Counted from the first letter of the stretch, positions 1 to 10,537 are shown. The stretch is DNA of 64,000 nt from Candidatus Eisenbacteria bacterium (GCA_035712145.1 DASTBI010000159.1:27184-91183), one strand, 5' to 3'. Numbers and translations: made by a program. Notes: generated from the letters alone by a model not told the origin.

Positions 1-881
1 GCGAGGCCCTTCTGCGTTCCGCGCAGGAATCCCTTCCCCACGAGTCCTCCCGACCCGATCGCGATCTTGGACTGGATGATCTGGTAGCCCGCGCCGTGCG
101 GATCCTGGCCGGGATTGAGGAAGGTCTCGATGCGGCGCTTCTGGTAGTCGTGCAGCTGGTCCCAGAGGTGCGGCACCGCATAGGCGACCGCGCCGTTGAC
201 GGCCACGGCCAGCAGCAACGTCGACAGCTTGGGCCGGACCGCGCCGAGCAGGACCGCGAAGCCAGCCGCGAACCACAGGAGCGATCCGGTCAGGAAGAAG
301 AGCGCCACGTTGAACACCGGCGAGAGGCCGAGCAGCAGGTGGCCGGGGGGCATGCCCGCCCAGAAGTACATCGCCACCAGGATCACCGGGAACGACAGCG
401 AAGTCCCGAGGTCGGGCTCCTTGGCCACGAGCGCGAACGGCACCAGCGTGATCAGCAGCGGCGGCAGCCAGTCGCGGATCCTGCGCAGGTCGAGATTACG
501 GTCGTCGAAGCGCCGCGCGAGCACGAACACGGTGGCGATCTTGGCCAGCTCGGAGGGCTGGAACTTGATGGGGCCCAGCTCCAGCCAGCGTTTGGCGCCC
601 ATCGCGCTCGTGCCGAAGCCGAGCACGGCCACCAGCAGCAGGATCGAGATGCCGTAGAGGATGTAGGCGAACGTGTCGTAGAGCCGGTAGTGGATCGCCG
701 CCGCCAGACACGCCGCGGCCAGCGCGAAGCCGAACCACAGCAGCTGCTTGGCCCAGAGCCCTTCGTGCTGCCCCGGCACCGTGGTGGCGCTGTAGACGAT
801 CGACAGCCCCATGGCGACGAGCAGGAACGCGGCCACGGTGAGCGCGATGTCGATCGATGGCAGCCGCCACTTAGTCCCCAC
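1..881 (-). CDS. rodA: RodA, peptidoglycan glycosyltransferase of the elongasome (3' end beyond window)
   Basis: SEDS-family membrane protein that polymerises lipid II into glycan strands during sidewall growth, working with the PBP2 encoded just upstream. About 293 codons are present; the C-terminus lies outside the window (family length about 370-420). Visible SEDS features are successive hydrophobic helices, the segment [25 protein letters not shown], and the extracytoplasmic stretch [19 protein letters not shown] followed by GAGYQIIQS. The start is read as GTG at 881, overlapping the end of mrdA by 11 bp, because the frame would otherwise lose the first transmembrane helix. It is the last visible gene of the mreBCD-mrdA-rodA operon, a widely conserved order. 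Family assignment is secure; the start is inferred. Confidence 0.93.
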   Translation of the reverse strand, partial: MGTKWRLPSIDIALTVAAFLLVAMGLSIVYSATTVPGQHEGLWAKQLLWFGFALAAACLAAAIHYRLYDTFAYILYGISILLLVAVLGFGTSAMGAKRWLELGPIKFQPSELAKIATVFVLARRFDDRNLDLRRIRDWLPPLLITLVPFALVAKEPDLGTSLSFPVILVAMYFWAGMPPGHLLLGLSPVFNVALFFLTGSLLWFAAGFAVLLGAVRPKLSTLLLAVAVNGAVAYAVPHLWDQLHDYQKRRIETFLNPGQDPHGAGYQIIQSKIAIGSGGLVGKGFLRGTQKGL

Positions 882-2727
882 GCACCACCCCCGATGTGTC
901 GATCGGTATGGGAACGGGAGGCACCTCGGTGGTCGAGGTGTCGGGAGCGAACAGGCGGCGCAGCACGGCGCCGGCCATCGGCGCGGCGACGCTGCCGCCG
1001 TGACCGCTGTTCTCGATGACGAACGCCAGCGCGATGCGCGGGTCGTCGGCCGGGGCGTAGCAGACGAACAAAGCGTGGTCGTTGCCGTGAGGATTCTGCG
1101 CGGTGCCCGTCTTCCCTGCGACCTTCACGTCCTGGACCCGTGACGCCGTGCCGGTGCCGGACTCCACCACCAGCTCCATGCCGTGCTGCACGGCGCGCCA
1201 AACCGCGGGATCGGCGGCCACGCCCGGCTGCAAAGGGCGCGGCGTGTGGAAGTCCGGCGCGCCACGCACCTCCTTGACGACGTGCGGCCGGACCGGGCGT
1301 CCTTGGGTCGCCACCTCGGCCGCCATCAGCGCGAGCTGCAGCGGCGTCACGAGCAGCTCGCCCTGCCCGATCGCCAGGTTGAGCAGCGTCCCCTTGCGCC
1401 AGCCGTTGACACCCCAGCGCTTGTCGTAATACGCCTGGCTCGGGACCAGACCCCGGCGCTCCTGCGGCAGATCGATTCCGGTCTTCTCGCCGAGGCCGAA
1501 GGCGAGGGCCGCGGCCTCGAGCCGGGCGAGGCCGAGCTTGGTCCCGATCTGATAGAAGTAGACGTCGCACGAATGCTGCAGCGCGCCAGGGAAGTCCAGC
1601 GAGCCGTGTCCCTCGCGCTTCCAGCAGCCAAACGAGCGTCCACCGAAGTGATAGCTCCCGAAGCACGATGCGAAGCGGGACGCGACGCTCGCCACTCCCG
1701 AGCGCAGCGCGGCGAGCATGACGATGACCTTGAACGTCGAGCCTGGAGGATACGCGCCCTGGATGGCGCGATTGAGTAGCGGGTTCGCGCCGCCGCTCGA
1801 GAGTTGCTTCCACCGGGCGAACGAGAGACCTCGCGAGAATTCGTTGGGATCGAAGGCGGGTCGGCTCACCATGCCGAGGATGCCGCCGTCCCGCGGGTCG
1901 ATGGCGACGGCGGCCCCGCGCGACACCTTGGCCATCGCCTCTTCCATCGCCTGCTGCACCCGGAGATCCACCGTCATCACGATGTCGTGGCCCGGTTCGG
2001 GCCGCTGGGGCGGGCCCTCGGAGAGCGTCGACACCCGGCGTCCCATCGCGTTGACCACCACGAACTCCGCCCCGTCGCGCCCGCGCAGGAACTCCTCCAA
2101 GGTGCGCTCGACTCCGGTGCGTCCGATGAGGTCTCCGGCCTGGTAGCCCTGCTGCTCGCGCTCGACCAGCTCCTTGTCGTTGATCTCGCCCGCATAGCCG
2201 AGCAGATGCGAGGCCAGCGTGCCGTGCGGATAGCGCCTCAGAGGCTGGATCACGACCTCGAGACCGGGATACTCGGCGCGCGACTCCTCGACCGCGGCCA
2301 GCACGGGAAAAGGCGCGTTGTGCCTGAGCGTGGCGGTCTGGCCACTGCGGTTCGCCTTCCGCACCAGCTCGGTGACGCGCGTCGTGTCCTCCTCGAGCAG
2401 ACGGCTCACCTGCCGCACCCACAGGGGATCGACCACCAGCTTCGCGCGCGCGGTGCTCTCCGCCGGCAGCGGACGGAAGACGATGTTGAAGCTCGGGTAG
2501 TTGTCCGCGAGCAGCTCGCCGTTCCGGTCATAGATCGCGCCCCGCGGCGCCCGCATGACCTCCAGCCGGACGCGGTTCTCCTGGGCCAGCCTCAGGAAGT
2601 AGCCGTGATCCTGGATCTGGAGGATGAGGAGGCCGACCGTGATCACCGCGAACCCTCCGACCGCGAGGGCGGCGAGCACGAAGAACCGGCTCTCCTTAGA
2701 GCGTCTTTCCTGATTGTAGGTCTGCAT
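871..2727 (-). CDS. mrdA: Penicillin-binding protein 2 (MrdA), elongasome transpeptidase
   Basis: Class B PBP that cross-links peptidoglycan during cell elongation. The 618-residue protein has a short cytoplasmic tail, one membrane anchor (about residues 14-36), a PBP dimerisation/pedestal region beginning with [12 protein letters not shown] (59-70), and a transpeptidase domain with all three motifs: STFK (Ser330 nucleophile), SCD (386-388, the usual PBP2 form of SxN) and KTGT (539-542). The length is normal for PBP2. The start lies 32 bp inside mreD and the stop overlaps rodA by 11 bp, so translational coupling is likely. Its SEDS partner is the next gene. Confidence 0.96.
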   Translation of the reverse strand: MQTYNQERRSKESRFFVLAALAVGGFAVITVGLLILQIQDHGYFLRLAQENRVRLEVMRAPRGAIYDRNGELLADNYPSFNIVFRPLPAESTARAKLVVDPLWVRQVSRLLEEDTTRVTELVRKANRSGQTATLRHNAPFPVLAAVEESRAEYPGLEVVIQPLRRYPHGTLASHLLGYAGEINDKELVEREQQGYQAGDLIGRTGVERTLEEFLRGRDGAEFVVVNAMGRRVSTLSEGPPQRPEPGHDIVMTVDLRVQQAMEEAMAKVSRGAAVAIDPRDGGILGMVSRPAFDPNEFSRGLSFARWKQLSSGGANPLLNRAIQGAYPPGSTFKVIVMLAALRSGVASVASRFASCFGSYHFGGRSFGCWKREGHGSLDFPGALQHSCDVYFYQIGTKLGLARLEAAALAFGLGEKTGIDLPQERRGLVPSQAYYDKRWGVNGWRKGTLLNLAIGQGELLVTPLQLALMAAEVATQGRPVRPHVVKEVRGAPDFHTPRPLQPGVAADPAVWRAVQHGMELVVESGTGTASRVQDVKVAGKTGTAQNPHGNDHALFVCYAPADDPRIALAFVIENSGHGGSVAAPMAGAVLRRLFAPDTSTTEVPPVPIPIDTSGVVRGD

Positions 2728-3208
2728 GTCCCAGGATCGTGCGTCCGCCCAGACGGCGGATGATCGAAAGCACCAAGGCGCCGAGGAACGCCGTCACCAC
2801 CGAGCCGAGCGCCACTCGCGTGACCATCACCTGCCAGGCGTGGAATCCCCCGAGCTCGAAGGCCGCCGTCCACGTGAGGTGCGCGGCGGTGGCGATCAGC
2901 AGCAGGACGAACTGCGTGCGCGGACTCTCCTGCACCAGCGTTCCCGACAGACGGCCGACGACGTAGCCCAGCAAACTCAGGATCAGCGCGTGGCGACCGA
3001 GCCAGTGCGCGGTGTCGAGGTCCGCGAACAGGCCGAGCGCGAAGCCGAACGTCGCGCCCCAGCCCGCCCCGCGCCGCAAGGCCCAGGCCACCGTGGCGAA
3101 CGTCAGCACGTCGATCACGATGCCACGCGCGGCGAGCGAGGCCAGGGCGGTCGAGCGCAGCAGCAACACCGCGATCAGAGCGGTCGCCAGCGCGCCCAGG
3201 CCTCTCAT
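2696..3208 (-). CDS. mreD: Rod shape-determining protein MreD
   Basis: Small polytopic inner-membrane protein of 170 residues that links MreC to the Rod complex. It is almost wholly hydrophobic with about five predicted helices and the GLFADLD segment typical of MreD. MreD is poorly conserved, so the call leans on size, topology and position between mreC and mrdA. Its ATG overlaps the mreC stop (ATGA, 3205-3208) and its 3' end overlaps mrdA. Confidence 0.88.
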   Translation of the reverse strand: MRGLGALATALIAVLLLRSTALASLAARGIVIDVLTFATVAWALRRGAGWGATFGFALGLFADLDTAHWLGRHALILSLLGYVVGRLSGTLVQESPRTQFVLLLIATAAHLTWTAAFELGGFHAWQVMVTRVALGSVVTAFLGALVLSIIRRLGGRTILGHADLQSGKTL

Positions 3209-4011
3209 CGCGCCCCCGGATCGAGAGGTCCTGGAATCACGAAGACGTGGCGCAGCCGCGTGAACCGCGCGGCGGGCTGGAGCTCCACGGCCTGCGTGAG
3301 ACCGTCGGGCTCCTGGCCCACCTTGACCACGCGACCGACCGGAATGCCTCGCGGGTATCGCCGCGACATCCCCGAGGTGAGCACGCGCTGACCCACCAGC
3401 ACGGTGTCGGCATACGGAACCGAAGTCAGCGTCAGCGAAGGCCGTGGTGAGAGGGTGAACCGCACCACGCCCAGGACTCCGGTGCTCTCGACTTCACACG
3501 CCACCGAGACCGTGGGATCGCTGAGCAGGGCGACCCGGCTCTGCATCGCATAGACCTCGGAGACGCGGCCCACCAGCCCCTCGCTCGTCACCACCACGTC
3601 GCCCACGCGCAGGCCGGCTTTGGCTCCGGCGCTCAGCGTCGCGGCCGCGGGGATGGGCTCCCCGGTCATCGCGATGATCTCGAGCGGCCTGAGAAAGGGA
3701 TTCCGGTACCCCGGGAGCGCGAGCTGCTGGCGAAGCTGACGGTTCTCCTCTCCCGCCCGCCTCAGCACGGCGTTCTCGAGGCTCAGCGCCGTGAGCCGCT
3801 CGTGCAGCTCCTGATTCTCGATCCACGCCGCGCCCAGCCGGTCCATGGCCAGGACCACGCGATCGAAGGGAGCGAACAGAAAGGCGCCGAACCCGCGCAG
3901 CGAGGCCTGGGGCAGACGCTCGCCGACGATGAGGAGAAGGAGAGACAGCATGACATACAGAGCGACCAGGGCACTGCTGCGGCGCTCTGCGGGGGGGAGA
4001 ACGCCTCCCAT
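3205..4011 (-). CDS. mreC: Rod shape-determining protein MreC
   Basis: Bitopic periplasmic scaffold of the elongasome, 268 residues. It has a single transmembrane segment (about 15-32), a coiled coil rich in Glu, Leu and Arg (about 66-97), then the double beta-barrel region with the family signatures LRVGDVVVTSEGLVGRV and VLTSGMSRRYPRGIPVGRV. It begins 12 bp after the mreB stop and overlaps mreD by 4 bp. MreC is known to contact PBP2 and activate it, which fits the neighbouring mrdA. Confidence 0.95.
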   Translation of the reverse strand: MGGVLPPAERRSSALVALYVMLSLLLLIVGERLPQASLRGFGAFLFAPFDRVVLAMDRLGAAWIENQELHERLTALSLENAVLRRAGEENRQLRQQLALPGYRNPFLRPLEIIAMTGEPIPAAATLSAGAKAGLRVGDVVVTSEGLVGRVSEVYAMQSRVALLSDPTVSVACEVESTGVLGVVRFTLSPRPSLTLTSVPYADTVLVGQRVLTSGMSRRYPRGIPVGRVVKVGQEPDGLTQAVELQPAARFTRLRHVFVIPGPLDPGAR

Positions 4012-4023
4012 GGGGCGAAGACC

Positions 4024-5085
<1,062 letters not shown>

Positions 5086-5171
5086 TTACAACGTCGTCGA
5101 GCTTGTCGGCCGCGATGAACGGCGCCGTGAGGTGGGTCGCGGGGCCTCCATGTCCCACAATGGGCTTCGGC

Positions 5172-5200
5172 ACGCTAGCACCCCGAACTTGAGCCCTCAA
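5172..5200 (-). promoter_or_regulatory. Possible sigma70-type promoter of the mre operon with a palindrome over the -35
   Basis: On the minus strand TTGAGG (5200-5195) is separated by 17 bases from TAGCGT (5177-5172), about 100 bases before mreB. The -35 box matches 4 of 6 consensus bases and the -10 only 3 of 6. The -35 half lies inside a perfect palindrome with a 2-base centre, CTTGAGCCCTCAAG (5188-5201), which could be an operator. A second inverted repeat, CCAAT-CA-ATTGG, lies at about 5211-5222. Confidence 0.3.
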
Positions 5201-5269
5201 GCGGTTTGGACCCAATCAATTGGCGTGGGGGCCGGGGAGCGGCGTTCCCGGGCCCCGGGAGACCTCGCC

Positions 5270-5519
5270 AGTGTCGAGGCTCGCGACACTTCTCCCGAGT
5301 CTCCCCGGTCCAGGACCCGAACCCAGTCGGGGACCGACTGGGCATCCTACGGTTTCCCAATCAGTTCGGACGACGGGCAGACCCGGCGAGAGCGTTGGAC
5401 CGGTCCTTGCCCATCACGTCCTGCATGCGGGGGAAGTCCCGCATACCCTCATCGGGTGTTCCGAAGCGGCTCTCCGGACACTCGACGCGCCGGCGCCCTT
5501 GCGCCGGCGCGCTTTTTTT
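5270..5519 (+). ncRNA. Candidate structured small RNA in the mreB upstream gap
   Basis: The 555-bp gap between mreB (minus) and the next plus-strand gene has no convincing protein gene. Read on the plus strand it contains a 7-bp hairpin (5270-5290), a perfect 9-bp hairpin with a GGA loop (5322-5342), a 7-bp hairpin (5425-5444), and finally a canonical intrinsic terminator (5487-5519). No plus-strand gene upstream needs that terminator, so a free-standing transcript is a reasonable explanation. I do not recognise 6S, tmRNA, RNase P or SRP RNA signatures. A plus-strand promoter is not clear. It could instead be an untranslated leader or chance structure in GC-rich DNA. Confidence 0.25.
5487..5519 (+). 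terminator. Strong intrinsic terminator (plus strand)
   Basis: Arms GCGCCGGCGC (5487-5496) and GCGCCGGCGC (5501-5510) around a CCTT loop form a perfect GC-rich stem, followed by seven T (5513-5519). It lies 100 bases before the gene at 5620 and downstream of no annotated plus-strand gene. Confidence 0.7.
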
Positions 5520-5619
5520 GAGGCCGGACCGCGCCGGCGCGGGTATGAGCGAGGGGCCCTCCGAGGGTTTGACGAGGGCCTAGGCACCGCCGAAGATAGA
5601 GGCGCCCCGTACCCAACGA

Positions 5620-7755
5620 ATGCTGCTTCGCAAGCTCTCGCTTCTCCTCGTCCCCGCGCTGCTCGTGGCCGCGTCCGTCCTGCCCGGCCGCGCCCAGGAA
5701 GACCTCACCGGCCGCTACGCCTTCGCCGACACCACGCTGCTGCGGGACACGCTGGGCCTGACCTTCCGGGGCCTCTTCCGCCTCGCCGACAGCCTCGAGA
5801 TCGCGCCCGACACGCTGCGGGCTCATTCGATCCGATACCGGCTCCCGCTCTCCCGGCTGGTCGCGATCGCGGACAGCATGCACGTCCCGGTGGACAGCGT
5901 GGGTGTCACGCTGCTGCGCGAGCGGTTCAACCCGTTGGCCGCGCGGACCGCGGGGGTCAACGACTTCACCTACAGCACGACTTACAACCTCTTCCAGACT
6001 CGCAGCTCGTGGCTCAACGGCGCCGACTACAACTTCGTTTACGGAGCGCTGTTCATCCGCAACGTGACGACCATCGTGCTCGACCGCCTCGAGACCAGCG
6101 GGGCGACCACTCAGATTCAAACGCGGGACTCCAATACGGAGGGTGGCTGGCGCCTCAACCCGGACTACTCCGTCGGGGCTCGCGCGCTGCTCTACGGTTA
6201 CGACTCCGACGATCCCACCACCGTCAGCAACGTTGCCGATCGGCGCAGCGAATACCAACTCTCGCTGCGCACCCGCCAGAGACCGTCCCCGAGGATCAAC
6301 TCGGAGCTCAACCTCTTTGCCGGCATGCAGGAGCGCCACGACCAGGAGCAGGACAAGCACGGATGGTCGGCCGAGGCCAATGGTCGCTTTCGACAAACGA
6401 TCGGAGCATGGTTCGTGCACGAGCTGAACGGAAAAGCGACCGCGAGCCGGAGCCGGGTGCTGCTCGCCACCGCATCGAACCATGAGAACACCCACGACCT
6501 GATCGGGAACCTCAACGGGAACCTGTCCCTGTTCAACAACGCGAGGGTGGGCTTCAAGACCACTTACGCGCTCCAGGGCAGCGACGTGGCTGATGCGAAT
6601 CTAACGACGGGTGTGATCGACCGCCTTGGCTCGAACCGTCTGGCGCTGGACGCGGCGCTGCGATCCCGCCTCGGCCCGGATGGATTCGTCACCCTGACCC
6701 AGCGGATCGCCCACAACGAGCAGATCACGGCGCTCAACGGCCCTTCCGCGCGCAACACGAGCGGCACCACCCTCGATGCCCGCACCACCTACTGGGGCTG
6801 GGGGGTCGAAGGCCGTTTCTCGCTGAACCACGCAAACGGTGAGTCTCCCGAGCTCTCGGCCACCGGCGGCTACGGGGAGAAGAGCCAACTGCGCAACCTC
6901 GAAGGGTCCCTGACACGCCGGCTCTTCGGCCATCTCGACACACGGATCAATGCGCGCATCGGCCTCAACTCGTATCGTTACCATGTCATCGGCGTCTACC
7001 CCACGCCCCCCGTGACTCGGGACCAGGCGCTGCAGTCGTACCAGATCGACGGCACCTACGTCTTCACCAAGGACTTCAACAGCGGACTCATGCTCGAGGT
7101 CATGAGAAACCAGCTCGTCAACATCCCGAGCGCCAGCACCTCGGCCAACAACACCTTGAGGACCTACCGGGCCGAGTGGCGCTGGACCTACAGGCTGTTG
7201 GCCGGACTCACCGCGTCGCAGCGAAATACCCTGGGCGCCAACTACACCTCGTACAACTTCCTCACCGGCGCGGATCGTGTGGCGCTCGACTACGGAACTC
7301 TCACAACGCTCAACGCGGTGCTCACGCCTCGATTGTCGATCGATCTGACGCACAGCGGCCAGGTTCAGCCGAGCGGCGGGTGGACGCGGCTGTCGGACGG
7401 CGAATACGTCTTCCGGCCGGCCGACGAGTCCCGCATCTTCTCGCTGCTCACCCGGTTCCAGTACACGCCCAGCCCTCTTCTCTCGCTGACGTTCTGGCCG
7501 AAGTATCGCTCTACCTCGCGCGAGGGAACCCTGAACGGGGTGACCACTCCACAGCGCGACAATCGCAATCTCACGTTCGAGGGAACCGCCAGCCTGAACA
7601 TCCCCATCGGCTCTCGGGGAACCCTGTCCGGGAACGTGGGACGCCAGTACTACGCCGACCGGTCGACCGATTTCTCGTCCGGAGTCGCCGAGCCTTCACC
7701 GCTCAGCGAGCAGGACTACTGGACCGGCTCGCTTCAGTTCTCGTGGAAACCGTGA
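5620..7755 (+). CDS. Outer-membrane beta-barrel-like protein, function unknown
   Basis: A 711-residue exported protein. The N-terminus is a clear signal peptide ending at PGRAQ (about residue 25). Residues 30-105 are helical with a repeated pattern around (I/L)ADS, as in FRLADSLEIAPDTLR and LVAIADSMHVPVDSVG. The rest (about 110-711) is alternating polar and aromatic strands with Tyr/Trp/Phe girdles and ends in LQFSWKP, as in a large outer-membrane barrel. No TonB plug or POTRA domain is visible. The stop TGA shares a base with the ATG of the next lipoprotein (7755), so the two are probably made together. I do not recognise a named family. Confidence 0.8.
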   Translation: MLLRKLSLLLVPALLVAASVLPGRAQEDLTGRYAFADTTLLRDTLGLTFRGLFRLADSLEIAPDTLRAHSIRYRLPLSRLVAIADSMHVPVDSVGVTLLRERFNPLAARTAGVNDFTYSTTYNLFQTRSSWLNGADYNFVYGALFIRNVTTIVLDRLETSGATTQIQTRDSNTEGGWRLNPDYSVGARALLYGYDSDDPTTVSNVADRRSEYQLSLRTRQRPSPRINSELNLFAGMQERHDQEQDKHGWSAEANGRFRQTIGAWFVHELNGKATASRSRVLLATASNHENTHDLIGNLNGNLSLFNNARVGFKTTYALQGSDVADANLTTGVIDRLGSNRLALDAALRSRLGPDGFVTLTQRIAHNEQITALNGPSARNTSGTTLDARTTYWGWGVEGRFSLNHANGESPELSATGGYGEKSQLRNLEGSLTRRLFGHLDTRINARIGLNSYRYHVIGVYPTPPVTRDQALQSYQIDGTYVFTKDFNSGLMLEVMRNQLVNIPSASTSANNTLRTYRAEWRWTYRLLAGLTASQRNTLGANYTSYNFLTGADRVALDYGTLTTLNAVLTPRLSIDLTHSGQVQPSGGWTRLSDGEYVFRPADESRIFSLLTRFQYTPSPLLSLTFWPKYRSTSREGTLNGVTTPQRDNRNLTFEGTASLNIPIGSRGTLSGNVGRQYYADRSTDFSSGVAEPSPLSEQDYWTGSLQFSWKP

Positions 7756-8408
7756 TGACACGCTCGGCGCGACTGGGACTTGCTCTGCTGGTGGCGTTGG
7801 CTTCGTGCCTGTCCGGGTGCGACTACTTCCGGCCCGCCGAGCCCGAGCCGCCGACGTCGACCTCGTTCGTGCCGGACTACGGCAGCCCGGACTCCACGCT
7901 GGCCACCATCGCCAAGGCGATCGCGGACAAGAGCCGGACGATCGGCGCAACGGCCTACGCCGGCGCCTTCGCCGACTCCCTGATCACCTCGCCACCGGTC
8001 GGCTATCACCAGCTCTTCTGGCCCCAGGACGTCGCCGACTGGAGCTCGTCGACCGGCGGCCGCCAGCCACCCGGGGACTGGGGATTCGACATCGAGCAGA
8101 CGTTCTACACGCGCTTCATCCGCCTGCGGCCGGACGCCTACCACATGGAGTGGGCGCCGGATGACCTGAACCCCGACAACATCGGCGGGAACACGGCCAG
8201 GATCAGCCGGCACTACCAGGTGACGACGCACGCCTCGGACGGTACGCGGACCAGCTTCCAGGCGGTGGGCTTCGCCGACCTGACCTTGGTCCGCTTCTCC
8301 GACGGCAACTGGCGTATCGTGCTCTGGGAGGACCGGCGGGATCCGGACGCCGACCCGAACGACTCCAATCAGATGACGCTGGGCAAGAGGAGGCTGAACA
8401 GCACATGA
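7755..8408 (+). CDS. Putative lipoprotein, hypothetical
   Basis: A 217-residue protein whose N-terminus is a type II signal peptide with lipobox LSGC (lipidated Cys22). The start ATG at 7755 overlaps the upstream stop by one base (TGATG). The mature part contains FWPQDVADWSS and a predicted alpha+beta region with aromatic residues, and ends with a WRIVLWEDRR strand. That layout is reminiscent of a small SnoaL/NTF2-like fold, but I cannot assign it. The gene is sandwiched between a barrel protein and a second lipoprotein of similar size, suggesting an outer-membrane complex. Confidence 0.8.
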   Translation: MTRSARLGLALLVALASCLSGCDYFRPAEPEPPTSTSFVPDYGSPDSTLATIAKAIADKSRTIGATAYAGAFADSLITSPPVGYHQLFWPQDVADWSSSTGGRQPPGDWGFDIEQTFYTRFIRLRPDAYHMEWAPDDLNPDNIGGNTARISRHYQVTTHASDGTRTSFQAVGFADLTLVRFSDGNWRIVLWEDRRDPDADPNDSNQMTLGKRRLNST

Positions 8409-9154
8409 GCTTCGTGCGCTTCCGCCTTGCTCTCCGGGCGCTGACCGCCGGCGCGCTCCTGGCTTCGCTGGCGCTCTGCAGCCTCACGGCCTGCTTCAAC
8501 CCGTTCGATCCCAGGGTCGGCGATCCGGGGATCACCGAGCCGGCCCCGGTGCCGGACAGCCCGGAAAACCTGATGAGACTCCTCGAGTGGTGCTACGAAA
8601 ATCGCGCGACCTTCGAGTACCGCGAGATGTTCGACAACGACTACCGCTTCGTATTCGGTCTGCTGGATCCCGACGGCGAGCCGTACCGCACGAAGCCGTG
8701 GAATCGCGAGGACGAAGTCGAGAGCACCACCAACCTGTTCCAGGGGGGCGATGCCAACCAGCCGGCCGCCACCAACATCGTGCTGATCTTCGACAGAACC
8801 TTCCGCGTCACCGACGATCCCGACCGGCCCGGCCGAGGCCACAAGCTGATTCGCACCTCGGTGACGCTTCGGATCGTGGCCGACCAGGCGACCAAGGAAG
8901 TGGCCGGCTACGCGAACTTCTTCCTGGTGCGCGGCGACTCGGCGGCGATCCCGCCGGAGCTCAGCGATCGCGGATTCGAACCGGACTCCAATCGCTGGTA
9001 CATCCTGCGGCACGAGGACGACACGCTGCCGCCCGAGGACGCCTCGACGGCGCCCCTCACCCGCGCCGCACCGGTCGCGCAGACTCCCGCGCGGGCAGCC
9101 TTCTTCGACACGCAGCGTTACTCGTGGGGCGGACTCAAGCACGCTTACCGCTGA
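8405..9154 (+). CDS. Putative lipoprotein with CFNPFDP mature start
   Basis: A 249-residue protein with a signal peptide and lipobox LTAC (lipidated Cys30), the mature protein beginning CFNPFDPRVGDPG. Such starts are common in lipoproteins of FCB-type and Eisenbacteria-like genomes (recollection, not searched). Residues 50-200 hold LMRLLEWCYENR, FDNDYRFVFGLLDPDG and a C-terminal YILRHEDDT strand, similar in layout to the preceding lipoprotein, so the two may be distant paralogues. The ATG overlaps the upstream stop (ATGA, 8405-8408). A terminator follows 22 bp after the stop. No known function. Confidence 0.8.
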   Translation: MSFVRFRLALRALTAGALLASLALCSLTACFNPFDPRVGDPGITEPAPVPDSPENLMRLLEWCYENRATFEYREMFDNDYRFVFGLLDPDGEPYRTKPWNREDEVESTTNLFQGGDANQPAATNIVLIFDRTFRVTDDPDRPGRGHKLIRTSVTLRIVADQATKEVAGYANFFLVRGDSAAIPPELSDRGFEPDSNRWYILRHEDDTLPPEDASTAPLTRAAPVAQTPARAAFFDTQRYSWGGLKHAYR

Positions 9155-9165
9155 CGGCTCGCTCC

Positions 9166-9194
9166 TTGTAGCGCTCGCGGGCGGGTCCTATACT
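9166..9194 (+). promoter_or_regulatory. Probable sigma70-type promoter of glutamate dehydrogenase
   Basis: TTGTAG (9166-9171), a 17-base spacer, then TATACT (9189-9194; 5 of 6 consensus). Predicted start is near 9201, about 68 bases before the gdhA ATG. The -10 lies in the loop of the upstream operon's terminator hairpin. Confidence 0.55.
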
Positions 9195-9209
9195 CCCGCG
9201 GCCTTTTTT
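9176..9209 (+). terminator. Intrinsic terminator of the barrel/lipoprotein operon
   Basis: CGCGGG (9176-9181) pairs with CCCGCG (9195-9200), followed by GCC and six T (9204-9209). The loop contains the -10 box of the following gene. Confidence 0.6.
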
Positions 9210-9268
9210 CGTACGCGCCGAATCGATTCCGTCACCGCATCGGCGCCGCCGCCCACCGGGAGAACCGC

Positions 9269-10537
9269 ATGCGTGCCGAAGGGGTCAACACGCAAAAAGA
9301 GCTGAATCCGCTCGCCAACGCCGAGCGTCAGTTCGAGGAAGCCGCCGCCCGCCTCAACCTGCCGGCTGGCATCAAGGAGTTCATCAAACGACCGCGGCGC
9401 ATCACCATCGTGTCGCTGCCGGTCCAGATGGACGACGGGACCATCCGGATCTTCACGGGATACCGGGTGCAGCACTCGATCATCCGCGGGCCCGCGAAAG
9501 GCGGCATCCGTTACCACCCCGGCGTCACGCTCGAGGAAGTGGAGGCCCTGGCGGCCTGGATGACCTGGAAGTGCGCGGTGGTCAACATCCCCTTCGGCGG
9601 CGGCAAGGGCGGCATCATCTGCGACCCCGACAAGCTCTCCAAGACCGAGCTCGAGAAGCTGACGCGGCGTTACGCGGCGGACCTCTCCGATCTCTTCGGC
9701 CCCGAGAGCGACGTGCCTGCGCCCGACGTCAACACCAACGAGCAGGTGATGGCGTGGATCGTGGACACCTACTCCATGCACGAGCGGAAGACCGAGTACG
9801 CGGTCGTCACCGGCAAGCCACTCGAGGTTGGCGGCTCGGCCGGACGCCGCGAAGCCACCGGACGCGGCGTGCTGTTCTGCGTGCGCGAGGCATGCGAGCA
9901 CCTGAAGATACCCCTGCGCGGCGCGCGCGTGGCGGTTCAGGGCTTCGGAAATGTCGGCTCGGTCTCCGCCGACCTCATGAACAAGGACGGCGCCAAGATC
10001 GTCGCGGTGTCCGACGTCACCGGGGGCATCCACAACGAAGGCGGGCTCGACATCCCCGCCTTGCTCGCTTACGTGGCCGACCACCGCGGGGTCAAGGGCT
10101 TCCCCGGCGGCAAAGCGCTGTCCACGCCGATCGTCGAGCACGACTGCGACATCCTCGTTCCAGCCGCGCTCGAGAGCGTGATCACGGCCGAGAACGCGGA
10201 TCGAGTCCTCGCCCGCATCGTCGCCGAGGGCGCCAACGGGCCTACCACGCCGGACGCCGATCGGATCCTCCAGAACAAGGGCGTCTTCGTGATCCCCGAC
10301 ATCCTCTGCAACTCGGGAGGCGTCACGGTCTCGTATTTCGAATGGGTCCAGAACAGAATGGGTCTCTACTGGCCCGAAGCCGAGGTCAACCAGCGCCTCG
10401 AGCACACCATGGTCCAGGCCTTCCGCGACGTGCTGAACAAATCCCTCGAGCACCACGTCGACATGCGGGTGGCGGCCTTCATGGTGGCGATCGAGCGGGT
10501 GGTCAAGGTCATCATGCTGCGCGGCGTCTACGCCTGA
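9269..10537 (+). CDS. gdhA: Glutamate dehydrogenase (NAD(P)+-dependent)
   Basis: Reversible oxidative deamination of L-glutamate to 2-oxoglutarate and ammonia; cytosolic and hexameric in this family. The 422 residues match the short GDH class. N-terminal substrate domain: RGPAKGGIRYHP, then the catalytic-lysine motif PFGGGKGGI (about 105-113) and PAPDVNTNEQVMAW. C-terminal Rossmann domain: VAVQGFGNVGS (about 225). Late motifs AEGANGPTTPDAD and NSGGVTVSYFEW are typical. The start ATG is preceded by GGGAG at a good distance. It sits alone between its own promoter and a strong terminator. Coenzyme preference cannot be read with confidence. Confidence 0.96.
   Translation: MRAEGVNTQKELNPLANAERQFEEAAARLNLPAGIKEFIKRPRRITIVSLPVQMDDGTIRIFTGYRVQHSIIRGPAKGGIRYHPGVTLEEVEALAAWMTWKCAVVNIPFGGGKGGIICDPDKLSKTELEKLTRRYAADLSDLFGPESDVPAPDVNTNEQVMAWIVDTYSMHERKTEYAVVTGKPLEVGGSAGRREATGRGVLFCVREACEHLKIPLRGARVAVQGFGNVGSVSADLMNKDGAKIVAVSDVTGGIHNEGGLDIPALLAYVADHRGVKGFPGGKALSTPIVEHDCDILVPAALESVITAENADRVLARIVAEGANGPTTPDADRILQNKGVFVIPDILCNSGGVTVSYFEWVQNRMGLYWPEAEVNQRLEHTMVQAFRDVLNKSLEHHVDMRVAAFMVAIERVVKVIMLRGVYA

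Noticed and set aside
452..2422. A 656-codon frame on the minus strand over mrdA and rodA
   Set aside because: Different frame from both genes; Arg-rich, no motifs, whereas the PBP2 and RodA frames have complete signatures.
5361..5444. A 27-residue minus-strand ORF (MRDFPRMQDVMGKDRSN...) upstream of mreB as a leader peptide
   Set aside because: No proper ribosome site, 300 bp from mreB, and overlapping the hairpins better explained as RNA structure.
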